The notes: generated by a model not told the origin, from the sequence alone. A DNA stretch of 17,761 nucleotides from Kordiimonadaceae bacterium (GCA_024236295.1 JACKKT010000017.1:1-17761); one strand, 5' to 3'; counted from the first letter of the stretch, positions 1 through 8,099 are shown. Numbers and translations: made by a program.

Positions 1-206
1 TGCCCGTCATAATAGCTTACTATTCCAGCCGCTTCCTGACCGCGATGCTGTAATGAATGAAGCCCGAGCACTGTATGAGTTGACGCCTCGGGCGTATCAA
101 AAACGCCAAAAACACCGCATTCATCATGGAACTTGTCATCTTCAGTAAATGGAGTCGTGGTAAGGGGTGAGGGTGAAAAATTCGAGGAATTTATATGATC
201 CGTCAT
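1..206 (-). CDS. purF: Amidophosphoribosyltransferase PurF, N-terminal part (cut by window edge)
   Basis: First committed enzyme of purine synthesis; it moves the glutamine amide nitrogen onto PRPP in the cytoplasm. The frame reads ...DECGVFGVFD... followed by LGLHSLQHRGQEAAGI, which is the class II glutamine amidotransferase start of PurF. The catalytic nucleophile should be Cys30, exposed when a 29-residue propeptide is removed. This is the Bacillus-type form with a propeptide; the E. coli enzyme carries only Met before Cys. The ATG at 206 is the only reasonable start, because tandem stops (TAA TGA) lie five codons upstream in frame. The Shine-Dalgarno match is weak. It is the last gene of the dnaB-to-purF run, 69 bases after cvpA, and may have its own promoter in that gap. 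The phosphoribosyltransferase domain lies outside the window. Confidence 0.93.
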   Translation of the reverse strand, partial: MTDHINSSNFSPSPLTTTPFTEDDKFHDECGVFGVFDTPEASTHTVLGLHSLQHRGQEAAGIVSYYDG

Positions 207-239
207 TAATCCAACTCATTAGGGGTCTATATGCACTTC

Positions 240-268
240 TATATATTGTGGTTTGGCTTTTTTGTGAA
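240..268 (-). promoter_or_regulatory. Candidate sigma-70 promoter for purF
   Basis: In the cvpA-purF gap the minus strand reads TTCACA (5 of 6 match to TTGACA, bases 268-263), a 17-base spacer and TATATA (4 of 6, bases 245-240). This would start a transcript about 25-30 bases before the purF ATG. It suggests purF can be expressed separately from the upstream operon. The region is AT-rich, so a chance match is possible. Confidence 0.35.
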
Positions 269-275
269 CCTTTTT

Positions 276-917
276 TTACGATTTTGTACCTTCGCGGATC
301 AAATTATCCATTTCTTCTCTGGTTTTATCGTCATATTGGGTTTCACTGTCCTTTTTTTTATCACTGGAGGGGAAGGATGGTGCCACATTTTTTAGAATGC
401 CGAACCATTCTGTGCCAAAGCGACCTTCTTCAAATAATGGTTCATCCTTGTATGGGTTCATGGAATTAAGCATGCTGGCTCCATATTCAATCAGAGGCCT
501 TGATTTGGCTTCCATAAACATTTCAGGATATTCGTCGGCTGAGAAAAAGGGGGTGGTCAGCAGGTAAGCAAAGCTGATCAGCAACATTCCGCGTGCCATA
601 CCAAAAAGGATGCCGAGACCACGATCTAGCGCACCAATATGGCTTTCCTTAATGGTTCTGCCTATGACCCCGCCAATATACTTAAAAATAATCAGGCTGA
701 GTATGCCCAGGATTGCATAGGTAATCATACTGGCCATAAAATCTGGTTGTACGAAATTTACAATATGAGGATAAAGGATCGGGTGGCCCTGAAGGGTAAC
801 GAAAAGCGCCAATACCCATGCGACCAGACTAAGGGCTTCTGTTGTGAAACCCCTGGTAATGGCAATTAAAACGGACGCGCCGATAATCAGCAGGACTATA
901 ATATCAATTGCGTTAAT
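276..917 (-). CDS. cvpA: CvpA family membrane protein, apparent ATT start
   Basis: Inner-membrane protein of the CvpA family, needed for colicin V production in E. coli and often located beside purF; its molecular role is not settled. About 213 residues are predicted. The N-terminus carries the family pattern INAIDIIVLLIIG (first membrane helix), then RGFTTEALSLVAW at about residues 22-34, then further hydrophobic segments. The C-terminal third is charged and soluble. The conserved start maps to an ATT codon at 917-915, with GGAAGGA seven bases upstream. No ATG, GTG or TTG exists in frame between the upstream stop and that ATT. The first standard alternative, TTG at 812, would delete the first helix and the most conserved motif. 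It lies 26 bases after radA and 69 before purF, in the same direction. Confidence 0.88.
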   Translation of the reverse strand: MNAIDIIVLLIIGASVLIAITRGFTTEALSLVAWVLALFVTLQGHPILYPHIVNFVQPDFMASMITYAILGILSLIIFKYIGGVIGRTIKESHIGALDRGLGILFGMARGMLLISFAYLLTTPFFSADEYPEMFMEAKSRPLIEYGASMLNSMNPYKDEPLFEEGRFGTEWFGILKNVAPSFPSSDKKKDSETQYDDKTREEMDNLIREGTKS

Positions 918-924
918 GGCTTTA

Positions 925-931
925 TCCTTCC
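925..931 (-). promoter_or_regulatory. Ribosome binding site that decides the cvpA start
   Basis: GGAAGGA on the minus strand ends seven bases before the ATT at 917. It is a good Shine-Dalgarno match at ideal spacing and is the main local support for ATT initiation. It overlaps a tiny ATG-GAA-GGA-TAA reading frame (933-922). Confidence 0.6.
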
Positions 932-943
932 ATAAAGAAAATA

Positions 944-2314
944 TTATTCCAGATTTGGGGCGATAATATCAACAAGTTTTATCAGTTGATTGAGTTCCGC
1001 TGTTTTCATTTTTGCATTTTTATATTTCATTTTTGACGGAATAAAGGCCTGTGTGAAGCCGAGCTTTTCAGCTTCCTTAAGGCGTGCCTCCGCTTGCCCG
1101 ACTGGTCTGATTTCCCCTGAAAGGGCAATTTCCCCGAAAATAATGGTTTCCCCGGCTATTGGGTCCCCGGAAAGGGAGGATATCAGCGCCGCTGCCACGG
1201 CAAGATCGGCAGCAGGTTCGGATATTTTAAGCCCACCGGCAACATTAAGATAAATATCATAGGCCCCCAGTCCAAGTCCGCAGCGTGCATCAAGCACGGC
1301 GATCACCATGGCAAGGCGGGCACTGTCCCAACCGACAACGGCCCGTCGCGGCGTGCCAAGCGAGGAAGGTGCGACCAAAGCCTGAATTTCAACCAGCATT
1401 GGTCTTGATCCTTCCATCCCGGCAAAGACCGCTGAGCCGATAACATCCCCGTCACGATCCCCAAGAAAAAGGGCAGACGGGTTTGGAACTTCCCTTAGTC
1501 CAAGATCGGACATTTCAAAGACACCGATTTCATCGGTGCCGCCGAACCGATTTTTTACCGCCCTGAGTATCCTGAACTGATGCCCACGATCCCCTTCGAA
1601 ATAAAGCACCGTATCAACCATATGTTCAAGCACCCGTGGCCCGGCAATCTGACCGTCTTTCGTGACATGACCGACCAGCAGCACGCATACATTTCTTTTT
1701 TTGGCAAAACGGATCAGTTCCTGTGCGCTGGTTCTGACCTGTGCGACGGTGCCTGGCGCGCTTTCAATTGTGTCGGCATACATGGTCTGGATGCTGTCAA
1801 TGACCACTACATCTGGGCATTTTCCCTTGCTTAAGGTGGCAAGAATATCCCTTAGATTGGTTTCAGAGGCGAGTGAAACCGGGCTATCCGCCAGATCAAG
1901 TCTTTCAGCACGCATTCGGACCTGCGCGACCGATTCTTCACCCGAAATATAAACCGTGCTGATCCCGTTACGGGCCAGGTTGCTGACCGCCTGCAAAAGC
2001 AATGTTGATTTGCCGATGCCTGGATCGCCGCCAATCAGTATGGCCGAGCCGGGAACCAGCCCTCCACCAGTGACCCGGTCAAATTCACCAATTTTTGATC
2101 CCATTCTGGGCAGGGGTTCATCTTCCCCTTTTAACGATGAAAGTTCAATAATTGTACCCTTGGCAGAAGCCGATTTGCCAAGGCCGGTTGGCATATTTTC
2201 TGATGCTTCCTCGCTCAGGCTGTTCCATTCGCCGCAGGCTTCACACTGGCCCATCCATTTGCCATATGTGGTGCCGCAACTGTTACAGACATATATGCGT
2301 TTCTGCTTTGCCAT
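944..2314 (-). CDS. radA: DNA repair protein RadA
   Basis: RadA (Sms) is a RecA-like ATPase that acts as a branch-migration helicase during recombination repair. The 456 residues match the usual length (460 in E. coli). Domains in order: a four-cysteine zinc finger (Cys10, 13, 24, 27); a RecA-like core with Walker A GDPGIGKST at about 96-104 and a Walker B region ending in VVVIDSIQ near 169-176; the RadA-specific KNRFG motif at 254-258; and a C-terminal Lon-protease-like domain without visible protease function. The ATG shares its A with the last base of the mlaF stop (TAATG), so translation is coupled. The next gene, cvpA, follows 26 bases later. Identity is secure. Confidence 0.97.
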   Translation of the reverse strand: MAKQKRIYVCNSCGTTYGKWMGQCEACGEWNSLSEEASENMPTGLGKSASAKGTIIELSSLKGEDEPLPRMGSKIGEFDRVTGGGLVPGSAILIGGDPGIGKSTLLLQAVSNLARNGISTVYISGEESVAQVRMRAERLDLADSPVSLASETNLRDILATLSKGKCPDVVVIDSIQTMYADTIESAPGTVAQVRTSAQELIRFAKKRNVCVLLVGHVTKDGQIAGPRVLEHMVDTVLYFEGDRGHQFRILRAVKNRFGGTDEIGVFEMSDLGLREVPNPSALFLGDRDGDVIGSAVFAGMEGSRPMLVEIQALVAPSSLGTPRRAVVGWDSARLAMVIAVLDARCGLGLGAYDIYLNVAGGLKISEPAADLAVAAALISSLSGDPIAGETIIFGEIALSGEIRPVGQAEARLKEAEKLGFTQAFIPSKMKYKNAKMKTAELNQLIKLVDIIAPNLE

Positions 2315-3093
2315 TATCCTTTAAGGATTTCCATTTTAATCGGACCTTCAGCCTTGCCGTTAATAAACTGGTCAATATAGTCACTGCCACTATGGTCAAT
2401 TTTATTTTTAGGCCCGGTCCAGATGATATTACCATGATAAATCATAGCCACATTATCCGCTATTTTTCTCACACTCGACATATCATGGGTAATAGTAACG
2501 GCAGTTGCCCCCACATCCTTCACGCATTCGACGATCAGTTCATTGATAACATCGGACATAATTGGGTCGAGCCCGGTGGTCGGTTCATCAAAAAAGATGA
2601 TATCGGGATTGGCGGCAATAGCACGGGCAAGGCCAACACGCTTTTGCATTCCTCCTGAAAGTTCGGCCGGACTTAAGCTTCCGACATCAGGGCTAAGGCC
2701 GACACGGCGCAATTTTTCAATGGCAATTTCCTTGGCATCAGTACGGTTATAGAGCCGTTGTGCAAGCAGTCCGAAAGCTACATTCTCCCAGACGGGGAGA
2801 CTGTCAAACAGGGCAGCACCCTGAAAAAGCATGCCAAATTTGGTCAGGATTTCCCTGCGGTCAGAATTTGAAATGCCGATCATTTCCTGTCCGTCGATTT
2901 TAATGCTGCCGCCATCAGCGATAAGCAGCCCAAGAATACATTTAAGGGTTACTGATTTGCCGGAACCGGAACCGCCAATGATTACCATGCTTTCACCGGG
3001 CATGACTTCTAGATCAACGCTGTCCAGAACGACTTTGGGACCGAATGTTTTACGAAGGCCTTTCAGGCTTATTTTAGGAACCATATCTGTCAT
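2314..3093 (-). CDS. mlaF: MlaF-type ABC transporter ATP-binding protein
   Basis: ATPase subunit of an MlaFE-type ABC transporter, which powers phospholipid or related lipid movement between inner and outer membrane. The 259 residues contain Walker A GGSGSGKS near 40-47, the signature LSGGMQKRVGLARAIA, Walker B IIFFDEPTTGLDP and the switch histidine in THDMSSV. The substrate assignment rests on its partner: it overlaps the permease gene by four bases (ATGA), which fits equimolar production. It also overlaps radA by one base. No substrate-binding MlaD, STAS-domain MlaB or periplasmic MlaC gene is in the window, so those parts must lie elsewhere or be absent. An alternative is a paralogous Mce or toluene-tolerance system. 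Confidence 0.88.
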   Translation of the reverse strand: MTDMVPKISLKGLRKTFGPKVVLDSVDLEVMPGESMVIIGGSGSGKSVTLKCILGLLIADGGSIKIDGQEMIGISNSDRREILTKFGMLFQGAALFDSLPVWENVAFGLLAQRLYNRTDAKEIAIEKLRRVGLSPDVGSLSPAELSGGMQKRVGLARAIAANPDIIFFDEPTTGLDPIMSDVINELIVECVKDVGATAVTITHDMSSVRKIADNVAMIYHGNIIWTGPKNKIDHSGSDYIDQFINGKAEGPIKMEILKG

Positions 3094-3866
3094 GACGAAA
3101 AGAACATCTCCGTTACAACATAGTTAGAAAGCAGGATCATAATGCAGGCGGAAACAACAGCATTTGTTGTTGAAATGCCAACACCCTGTGCACCGCCGCG
3201 GGTGTTAAAGCCATGATAACAGCCCATTAGCGCGATGAAAAACCCAAAGACAGTGGCTTTGGTGAGTGATGCCATAACGTCAATGGTTTCCAGAAAATCA
3301 ATGGTTGATTTCATATAATTTCCACTGTTAAAGCCAAGCTTGCTTGTGGCCAGAAGATAACCGCCCAGTACACCGATGGTATCAGCAACCACTACCAGCA
3401 TCAGAGGCATCATGATCAGGGTTGCCAGAATACGCGGGGCAATCAGATATTTAAAAGGATCTGTCGAAAGCGTAACAAGCGCATCAATCTGTTCAGTAAC
3501 CCTCATGGTTCCGAGCTCCGCCGCCATTGAGGCACTGACCCGTCCGGCAACAATTAGCCCGCAGAGGGTGGGGCCCAGCTCACGGACGATACCGATGACC
3601 ACAATAGTCGGCAATGTGCTTTCTGCGTTAAAGCGGGAACTTCCTTCATAAATATTTACGGCAAGGGCCGCACCTGTAAATAATGTCGTCAGGCCGACAA
3701 CTGGCAGCGAATAATAGCCAATATTGATCATCTGCCGGAAAAGTTCACGCGGATAATAAGGTGGGGTCAGCATGTGGGTAATGCCACTGACAGCAAATAG
3801 GCCAATCTTTCCTGCAGCCTGTAAAAAGGAGATAGCAACCCGTCCGATAACGGCCAAAAAATTCAT
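3090..3866 (-). CDS. mlaE: MlaE-type ABC transporter permease
   Basis: Inner-membrane permease of the MlaE family (older names Ttg2B, YrbE). The 258 residues match the family length. An N-terminal amphipathic segment is followed by several hydrophobic helices. The family's conserved block RELGPTLCGLIVAGRVSAS continues into AAELGTMRVTEQIDAL, in the middle of the protein. This block contains the coupling region that contacts the ATPase. The gene ends in an ATGA overlap with mlaF and begins in a TAATG overlap with alr. It should form the MlaE2F2 core with the next gene, with a periplasmic MlaD ring supplied from outside this window. The family is secure; the exact lipid cargo is not shown by the sequence. 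Confidence 0.9.
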   Translation of the reverse strand: MNFLAVIGRVAISFLQAAGKIGLFAVSGITHMLTPPYYPRELFRQMINIGYYSLPVVGLTTLFTGAALAVNIYEGSSRFNAESTLPTIVVIGIVRELGPTLCGLIVAGRVSASMAAELGTMRVTEQIDALVTLSTDPFKYLIAPRILATLIMMPLMLVVVADTIGVLGGYLLATSKLGFNSGNYMKSTIDFLETIDVMASLTKATVFGFFIALMGCYHGFNTRGGAQGVGISTTNAVVSACIMILLSNYVVTEMFFSS

Positions 3867-4975
3867 TAAGTTTCCGCCCCTAATTTATTGTTTTTATCAT
3901 ACCGTCTCCGGTATCTGTGGCCAATGCCGGTCAAAAGTTCATATTGTCCTAAAGTAGACACTTCGCTCGCCATTTCAAGTGTTATATTTGGCCCGAGAAT
4001 TTCGGCAAAGTCGGATACCTTAACTTTATCAAATTCGGGGGCAGAAATATTAACAGCAATCATGTCCATCGACACTTTGCCGATCACCGGTGCCAGATGA
4101 CCATGAATGCTGACATGGCTTTTACGGTCGCTAACTTTTAATGTGCCATCGGCATAACCCACATTCATCAGTGCAACTCTTGCGGGTTCCTCCGCTGTCC
4201 AGGTTGCATTATAGCCCACCGACATTCCAGGAAGAACGTCCCTGATCTGCAAAATTCTAGCCTTGATTTCAAAAGTGGGTTTAAGGCCCACGGGAAGGGG
4301 CTTAAGCCCCGGATTACCGCCATAAAGCATAATGCCCGGCCGAACCAGGTCAAAATGATACTCATGCCCAAGATATATACCGCCGGAGTTTGCAAGGCTC
4401 GCTGGCACTTCACCTAGAGCCTCAATTATTTTTCTGAATTTCCCCAACTGAATTTTGTTGGTCTGGTGATCCTGTTCTTCTGATCTGATGAGATGACTTA
4501 TAATCAGTTCAAGGTTAAGATTATGACGGGAATTTAAAAATTTATCAGCCTCATGTTCACTTAAGCCAAGCCGGTTTATGCCTGTATCAAAATGCATGGC
4601 GCAAGGCTCCGGGCTTCCCGACCACAATAAGACCTGCGACAGATCATTCAGGATCGGACGGATATTATATTCTTTATAGGTTTCTATCTGGTCGCTGAAC
4701 AGTCCGTTAAAAACATAAATAACCGCATTGGGCAGGGCGGTCCTTAAATTGACAGCTTCAACCAGATTGGCGACAAAAAAAGTTGTGCATCTGGTATTAT
4801 GGAATATTGCCGGTGCGACTTCCGTCATGCCAAGGCCGTAGGCATTTGCTTTTACCACAGCAGCACAAACCGCAGTTTTGGCTTGTCCAGCAAGAGTTTC
4901 ATAATTGTTGATGATTGCACCAAGGTCAACATTAAGCAAAGCTGACGAATTATTCAGTGCCTTTTCCACGCTCAT
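3866..4975 (-). CDS. alr: Alanine racemase
   Basis: PLP enzyme that interconverts L- and D-alanine to supply peptidoglycan synthesis. The 369 residues fit the family (about 360). The PLP lysine is Lys42 in AAVVKANAYGLG. The second catalytic base is expected at the tyrosine of VGYNATW, and the conserved VGYADG and VSMDMI blocks follow in the C-terminal beta domain. RPGIMLYGG is also present. It starts two bases after the dnaB stop and ends in a one-base overlap with mlaE, so its translation is likely coupled to both. Adjacency to dnaB is common in proteobacteria. I cannot tell from the window whether a second alanine racemase exists. Confidence 0.96.
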   Translation of the reverse strand: MSVEKALNNSSALLNVDLGAIINNYETLAGQAKTAVCAAVVKANAYGLGMTEVAPAIFHNTRCTTFFVANLVEAVNLRTALPNAVIYVFNGLFSDQIETYKEYNIRPILNDLSQVLLWSGSPEPCAMHFDTGINRLGLSEHEADKFLNSRHNLNLELIISHLIRSEEQDHQTNKIQLGKFRKIIEALGEVPASLANSGGIYLGHEYHFDLVRPGIMLYGGNPGLKPLPVGLKPTFEIKARILQIRDVLPGMSVGYNATWTAEEPARVALMNVGYADGTLKVSDRKSHVSIHGHLAPVIGKVSMDMIAVNISAPEFDKVKVSDFAEILGPNITLEMASEVSTLGQYELLTGIGHRYRRRYDKNNKLGAET

Positions 4976-4977
4976 AT

Positions 4978-6504
4978 TTAATGTTTTTCCGCGTGATATT
5001 CGGGGCTTAGGGGGCGGTCGCTGAATTTGGTGATCTCCGCCTCAAATTGAAGCTCAATGATACCGGTCGGGCCATGACGCTGTTTGCCGATAATGAATTC
5101 GGCAAGTCCCAGAAGCTTTTCCCCTTCTTCAAGCCATTGCATATGTTCCGGGGTTCCGGCATCCGGTTCCTGCTGATTATGGTAATATTCGGGTCGGTAA
5201 ACAAAGGTTACCATATCCGCATCCTGTTCAATGGTACCGGATTCACGAAGATCAGAAAGCAAAGGGCGCTTATTTTCGCGGCTTTCGATGGTCCTGCTCA
5301 GCTGTGAAAGCGCAATGACGGGAATATTAAGTTCTTTGGCCAGTCCTTTTAATCCCCGGGTGATTTCAGAAATTTCCTGTACCCGGTTTTCAATTCCTTT
5401 TCCTTTGATCCCGGTTCCTCTAAGTAGCTGAAGATAATCAACAATTACAAGCCCAAGTCCATACTGGCGCTGTAGCCTTCGGGCGCGGGTGCGAAGTGCG
5501 CCGATGGTCAGGCCCGGTGTATCATCAATGAAAAGGGGCAGATCTTCAAGTTCAATTGCGACACGGGAAAGCTGATTAAACTGCGTCTGGGTCAGTTTAC
5601 CCTGACGCATATCCTGGGATGACAATCCGGCCTGTTCTGCCAGAATACGGCTGGCGAGCTGATCCGATGACATCTCGAGAGAGAAGAAACCAACAACGGC
5701 CCCCTTGTTCTGGTCATCCGGAAAACCAAGGTCCCGGTCGTGCTTCCATGCCTTGGCCGCATTAAAGGCGATATTGGTTGCAAGGGCCGTTTTTCCCATG
5801 GCCGGGCGCCCGGCGATGATCAGCAAATCCGATTTATGAAGGCCGCCGATTTTACGGTTAATACTTTCAAAACCGGTGGTGACACCGGCGAGGTCGCCTT
5901 TTCGCTGAAGTGCATTACCAATGACATTGACCGCGGCAATGGCCGAATCCCTGAAATTTTTAAATCCGCCGTCAGTCGTGCCATTTTCCGCCATTGAATA
6001 GAGCTGCTTTTCGGCTTCTTCGATCTGCTCTTTTGAGGTTTCCTCAACCTGAAATGAATAGGCTTTATTGACGATTTCCGTGCCCAGATCAATAAGGTTC
6101 CTCCGGATGGCAAGATCATAAATCAGCAATCCATAATCAAGGGCATTAATGATTGTAATGGCGGAGGCGGCCAGTTTGGAAAGATATATTCCGCCGCCTA
6201 CGTCCGCGAGCATATGATCTTTTTCGAAAAAAGGCTTTAATGTAACCGGTGTGACCAGCTGACCTTTCTCAATCATGGTCTGACAGGCCTGATAGATTTT
6301 TTTGTGAGCGCCATTGGCAAAATGCTCGGGCTTTAAAAAATCCTGTACTTTTTCCAGCACGTCATTATTCACTAGAATAGCCCCGAGCAGAGCCTGTTCA
6401 GCTTCAAGGTTATGGGGAATTTCCTTATAGGAAATATCCTCATTCTCTTCTGATTCTGAACGATCATTATCCTGAATGATCGGAATTTCGGAATAGTCTG
6501 ACAT
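4978..6504 (-). CDS. dnaB: Replicative DNA helicase DnaB
   Basis: Hexameric helicase that unwinds DNA at the replication fork. The 508 residues are slightly longer than E. coli DnaB (471). An acidic leader of about 25 residues precedes the N-terminal dimer domain (HNLEAEQALLGAIL at about 31-44). The RecA-like motor domain has Walker A GRPAMGKTA at 232-240 (Lys238) and Walker B VIVDYLQLL, followed by LSQLSR and DLRESGTIEQDAD. A charged stretch at about 251-268 between Walker A and FFSLEMSS looks like a lineage-specific loop. There is no intein. A candidate promoter lies 31-60 bases upstream, so dnaB appears to open the alr-mlaEF-radA-cvpA-purF operon. Confidence 0.97.
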   Translation of the reverse strand: MSDYSEIPIIQDNDRSESEENEDISYKEIPHNLEAEQALLGAILVNNDVLEKVQDFLKPEHFANGAHKKIYQACQTMIEKGQLVTPVTLKPFFEKDHMLADVGGGIYLSKLAASAITIINALDYGLLIYDLAIRRNLIDLGTEIVNKAYSFQVEETSKEQIEEAEKQLYSMAENGTTDGGFKNFRDSAIAAVNVIGNALQRKGDLAGVTTGFESINRKIGGLHKSDLLIIAGRPAMGKTALATNIAFNAAKAWKHDRDLGFPDDQNKGAVVGFFSLEMSSDQLASRILAEQAGLSSQDMRQGKLTQTQFNQLSRVAIELEDLPLFIDDTPGLTIGALRTRARRLQRQYGLGLVIVDYLQLLRGTGIKGKGIENRVQEISEITRGLKGLAKELNIPVIALSQLSRTIESRENKRPLLSDLRESGTIEQDADMVTFVYRPEYYHNQQEPDAGTPEHMQWLEEGEKLLGLAEFIIGKQRHGPTGIIELQFEAEITKFSDRPLSPEYHAEKH

Positions 6505-6534
6505 TAATTTGCTCGAAAATTTTGTTCAGGCAGC

Positions 6535-6564
6535 AGTATATTTCTAATGCTACGCTGATTGCAA
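6535..6564 (-). promoter_or_regulatory. Candidate promoter for the dnaB operon
   Basis: In the 70-base gap between the serine hydrolase and dnaB the minus strand reads TTGCAA (4 of 6), an 18-base spacer and TATACT (5 of 6). Transcription would start about 25 bases before the dnaB ATG. No terminator is visible in this gap, so read-through from the hydrolase gene is also possible. Confidence 0.45.
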
Positions 6565-6574
6565 CTAAACAATT

Positions 6575-7993
6575 TTATTTCCGCGTCAGGTAATCACTTT
6601 GATTTGTTAGTTTGACCACCTTGCCATTATCATCCCTTAAGAATGTTGTAACATCGGCTTCGCCGCCATCGTCGCGCAGAGCAATAAAATTATCGCCTTC
6701 CAGATGTCTGTATCTGGTGATGGAATCTAGAGGGTAACCGGATTTAAGCGGGAAGGAAATAAGCTCATCCCCCCATTGCATGATGTATAGTTCATCTGCC
6801 CATGGCTGCTGATCGTAGCTGCCTTCATATTCTGAAAAGTCCTCAGCCGGTTTTGGATTATTGGCCTTTAACACGGGGCCAAGTATATCCATCATATTAT
6901 TGACAATCTGCAGCGGTGGGGTTGATGAATGGGTATTCATCAGGGCGACAGCCCCGATTTTCTGTTTTGGTTCAATCATGGTTTGTGATGTATGTCCGGC
7001 ATATACGCCGCCATGCCCGATATAGGATATTCCATTGCGGTATATTGTTCTAAATCCATAGCCCACATCCATATTTTCAGCGGCATGGACCGCATGGGGC
7101 CGCATCATTTCACGTAAACTGTTCTGGTTCAGGACTTTATCCCCCGCCCCATTATATGTTCTGATCTGCCACATCAGGAATTTTGCCAGATCGTTTGCGC
7201 TTGAGGATACCCCGGCCGCAGAAGTTGTCGCCTTGGCGTCGATGAAGGGAACTTCCATACGTTGTCTTTTGCGGTCAAGTGCCCCGTAACCGATAGCCAG
7301 ATCATTACCATGCTTTTTGGGGTCAATATTGGTATAGGTGTTGTTCAGGCCCATTGGTTTTATGATGTGATCATGAACATATTTTTCATAGCTCATACCG
7401 GAGGCATTTTCGACAACCTGACCCAGCAGCATAAAGCCAAGATTGGAATATTGGTAATGTTCCCAGGCGCGGTAAAGTGTTTCAAGATTTTCGGTACCCT
7501 TTTTAAGCTGCTCAAGATCGGGAAACGGATAGCCATCCCGATAGGACCAGTAACCCAGGTTTGGTTCATAAGGCAGGCCGCTAGAATGAGTAAGAAGACT
7601 TTCAATGCTGATAACATCTGAAAGCGGGTATTTCTGTTTTATAGTTAGCCAGGGAATATATTTTTTTGCCGGATCTCTTAAATCCAGTTTTCCCGCATCC
7701 CTTAACTGCATAATTGCGAGGCTGGTAAACAGTTTGGAATTGGATGCAATACGGTAAAGTGTATCCGGTGTGGCCTCCAGTCTGGTGTGGGGATTGGCAT
7801 ATCCGAATGATTTGGCATAGATGATTTTCTGATCATCTATAAATGAAACGGAAACGCTCGGCCAATCATTATAATCACGCTGTGCTTCAAGCCAAACACT
7901 TACCAGATGCTCAGCTTGTTCTATCGTCTGGGCGGATGCCGGTGGCGCATTATAACCAAAACAAATTAGCAAATATAAAAGAATTTTTTTCAT
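6575..7993 (-). CDS. Secreted beta-lactamase-family serine hydrolase
   Basis: Member of the serine beta-lactamase / penicillin-binding-like family (PF00144 type), which includes class C beta-lactamases, D-aminopeptidases and esterases. The 472 residues start with a signal peptide (Lys-Lys, hydrophobic core, likely cleavage after PPASA near residue 21), so the product is exported. Catalytic motifs are visible: SxxK as S84-N-S-K87, the YxN motif as Y182-S-N184, and HGG at 327-329 in place of KTG. The C-terminal portion of about 100 residues is an extra domain of the kind common in family esterases. AGGGGA sits upstream of the ATG. The gene lies alone between the rplI terminator and the dnaB promoter. 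The sequence does not reveal the substrate; antibiotic resistance should not be assumed. Confidence 0.88.
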   Translation of the reverse strand: MKKILLYLLICFGYNAPPASAQTIEQAEHLVSVWLEAQRDYNDWPSVSVSFIDDQKIIYAKSFGYANPHTRLEATPDTLYRIASNSKLFTSLAIMQLRDAGKLDLRDPAKKYIPWLTIKQKYPLSDVISIESLLTHSSGLPYEPNLGYWSYRDGYPFPDLEQLKKGTENLETLYRAWEHYQYSNLGFMLLGQVVENASGMSYEKYVHDHIIKPMGLNNTYTNIDPKKHGNDLAIGYGALDRKRQRMEVPFIDAKATTSAAGVSSSANDLAKFLMWQIRTYNGAGDKVLNQNSLREMMRPHAVHAAENMDVGYGFRTIYRNGISYIGHGGVYAGHTSQTMIEPKQKIGAVALMNTHSSTPPLQIVNNMMDILGPVLKANNPKPAEDFSEYEGSYDQQPWADELYIMQWGDELISFPLKSGYPLDSITRYRHLEGDNFIALRDDGGEADVTTFLRDDNGKVVKLTNQSDYLTRK

Positions 7994-8048
7994 ATGACAG
8001 TCCCCTGTATTTTGCTTTAACTTAATGGAGTGTCAGACTATCGGCAAC

Positions 8049-8078
8049 AAAAAAGGCGGGTATAAAACCCGCCTTTTT
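8049..8078 (-). terminator. Intrinsic terminator after rplI
   Basis: A seven-base-pair GC-rich stem (GGCGGGT / ACCCGCC, bases 8055-8061 and 8067-8073) has a five-base loop and is followed on the minus strand by six T (8054-8049). It is a textbook rho-independent terminator 22 bases after the rplI stop. On the plus strand the same stem is followed by five T, so it could act in both directions. It separates the ribosomal protein operon from the hydrolase gene. Confidence 0.9.
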
Positions 8079-8099
8079 CAGAATTATTTTTCGAAAAGC

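Noticed and set aside
2152..2658. Open frame of 168 codons on the plus strand
   Set aside because: It is antisense to the radA start and the mlaF end and lacks recognisable motifs; a shadow of the coding bias on the other strand.
6575..7993. Calling the serine hydrolase an AmpC-type resistance beta-lactamase
   Set aside because: It has HGG rather than KTG and an extra C-terminal domain, which fits family esterases and peptidases better; no ampR-type regulator is next to it.
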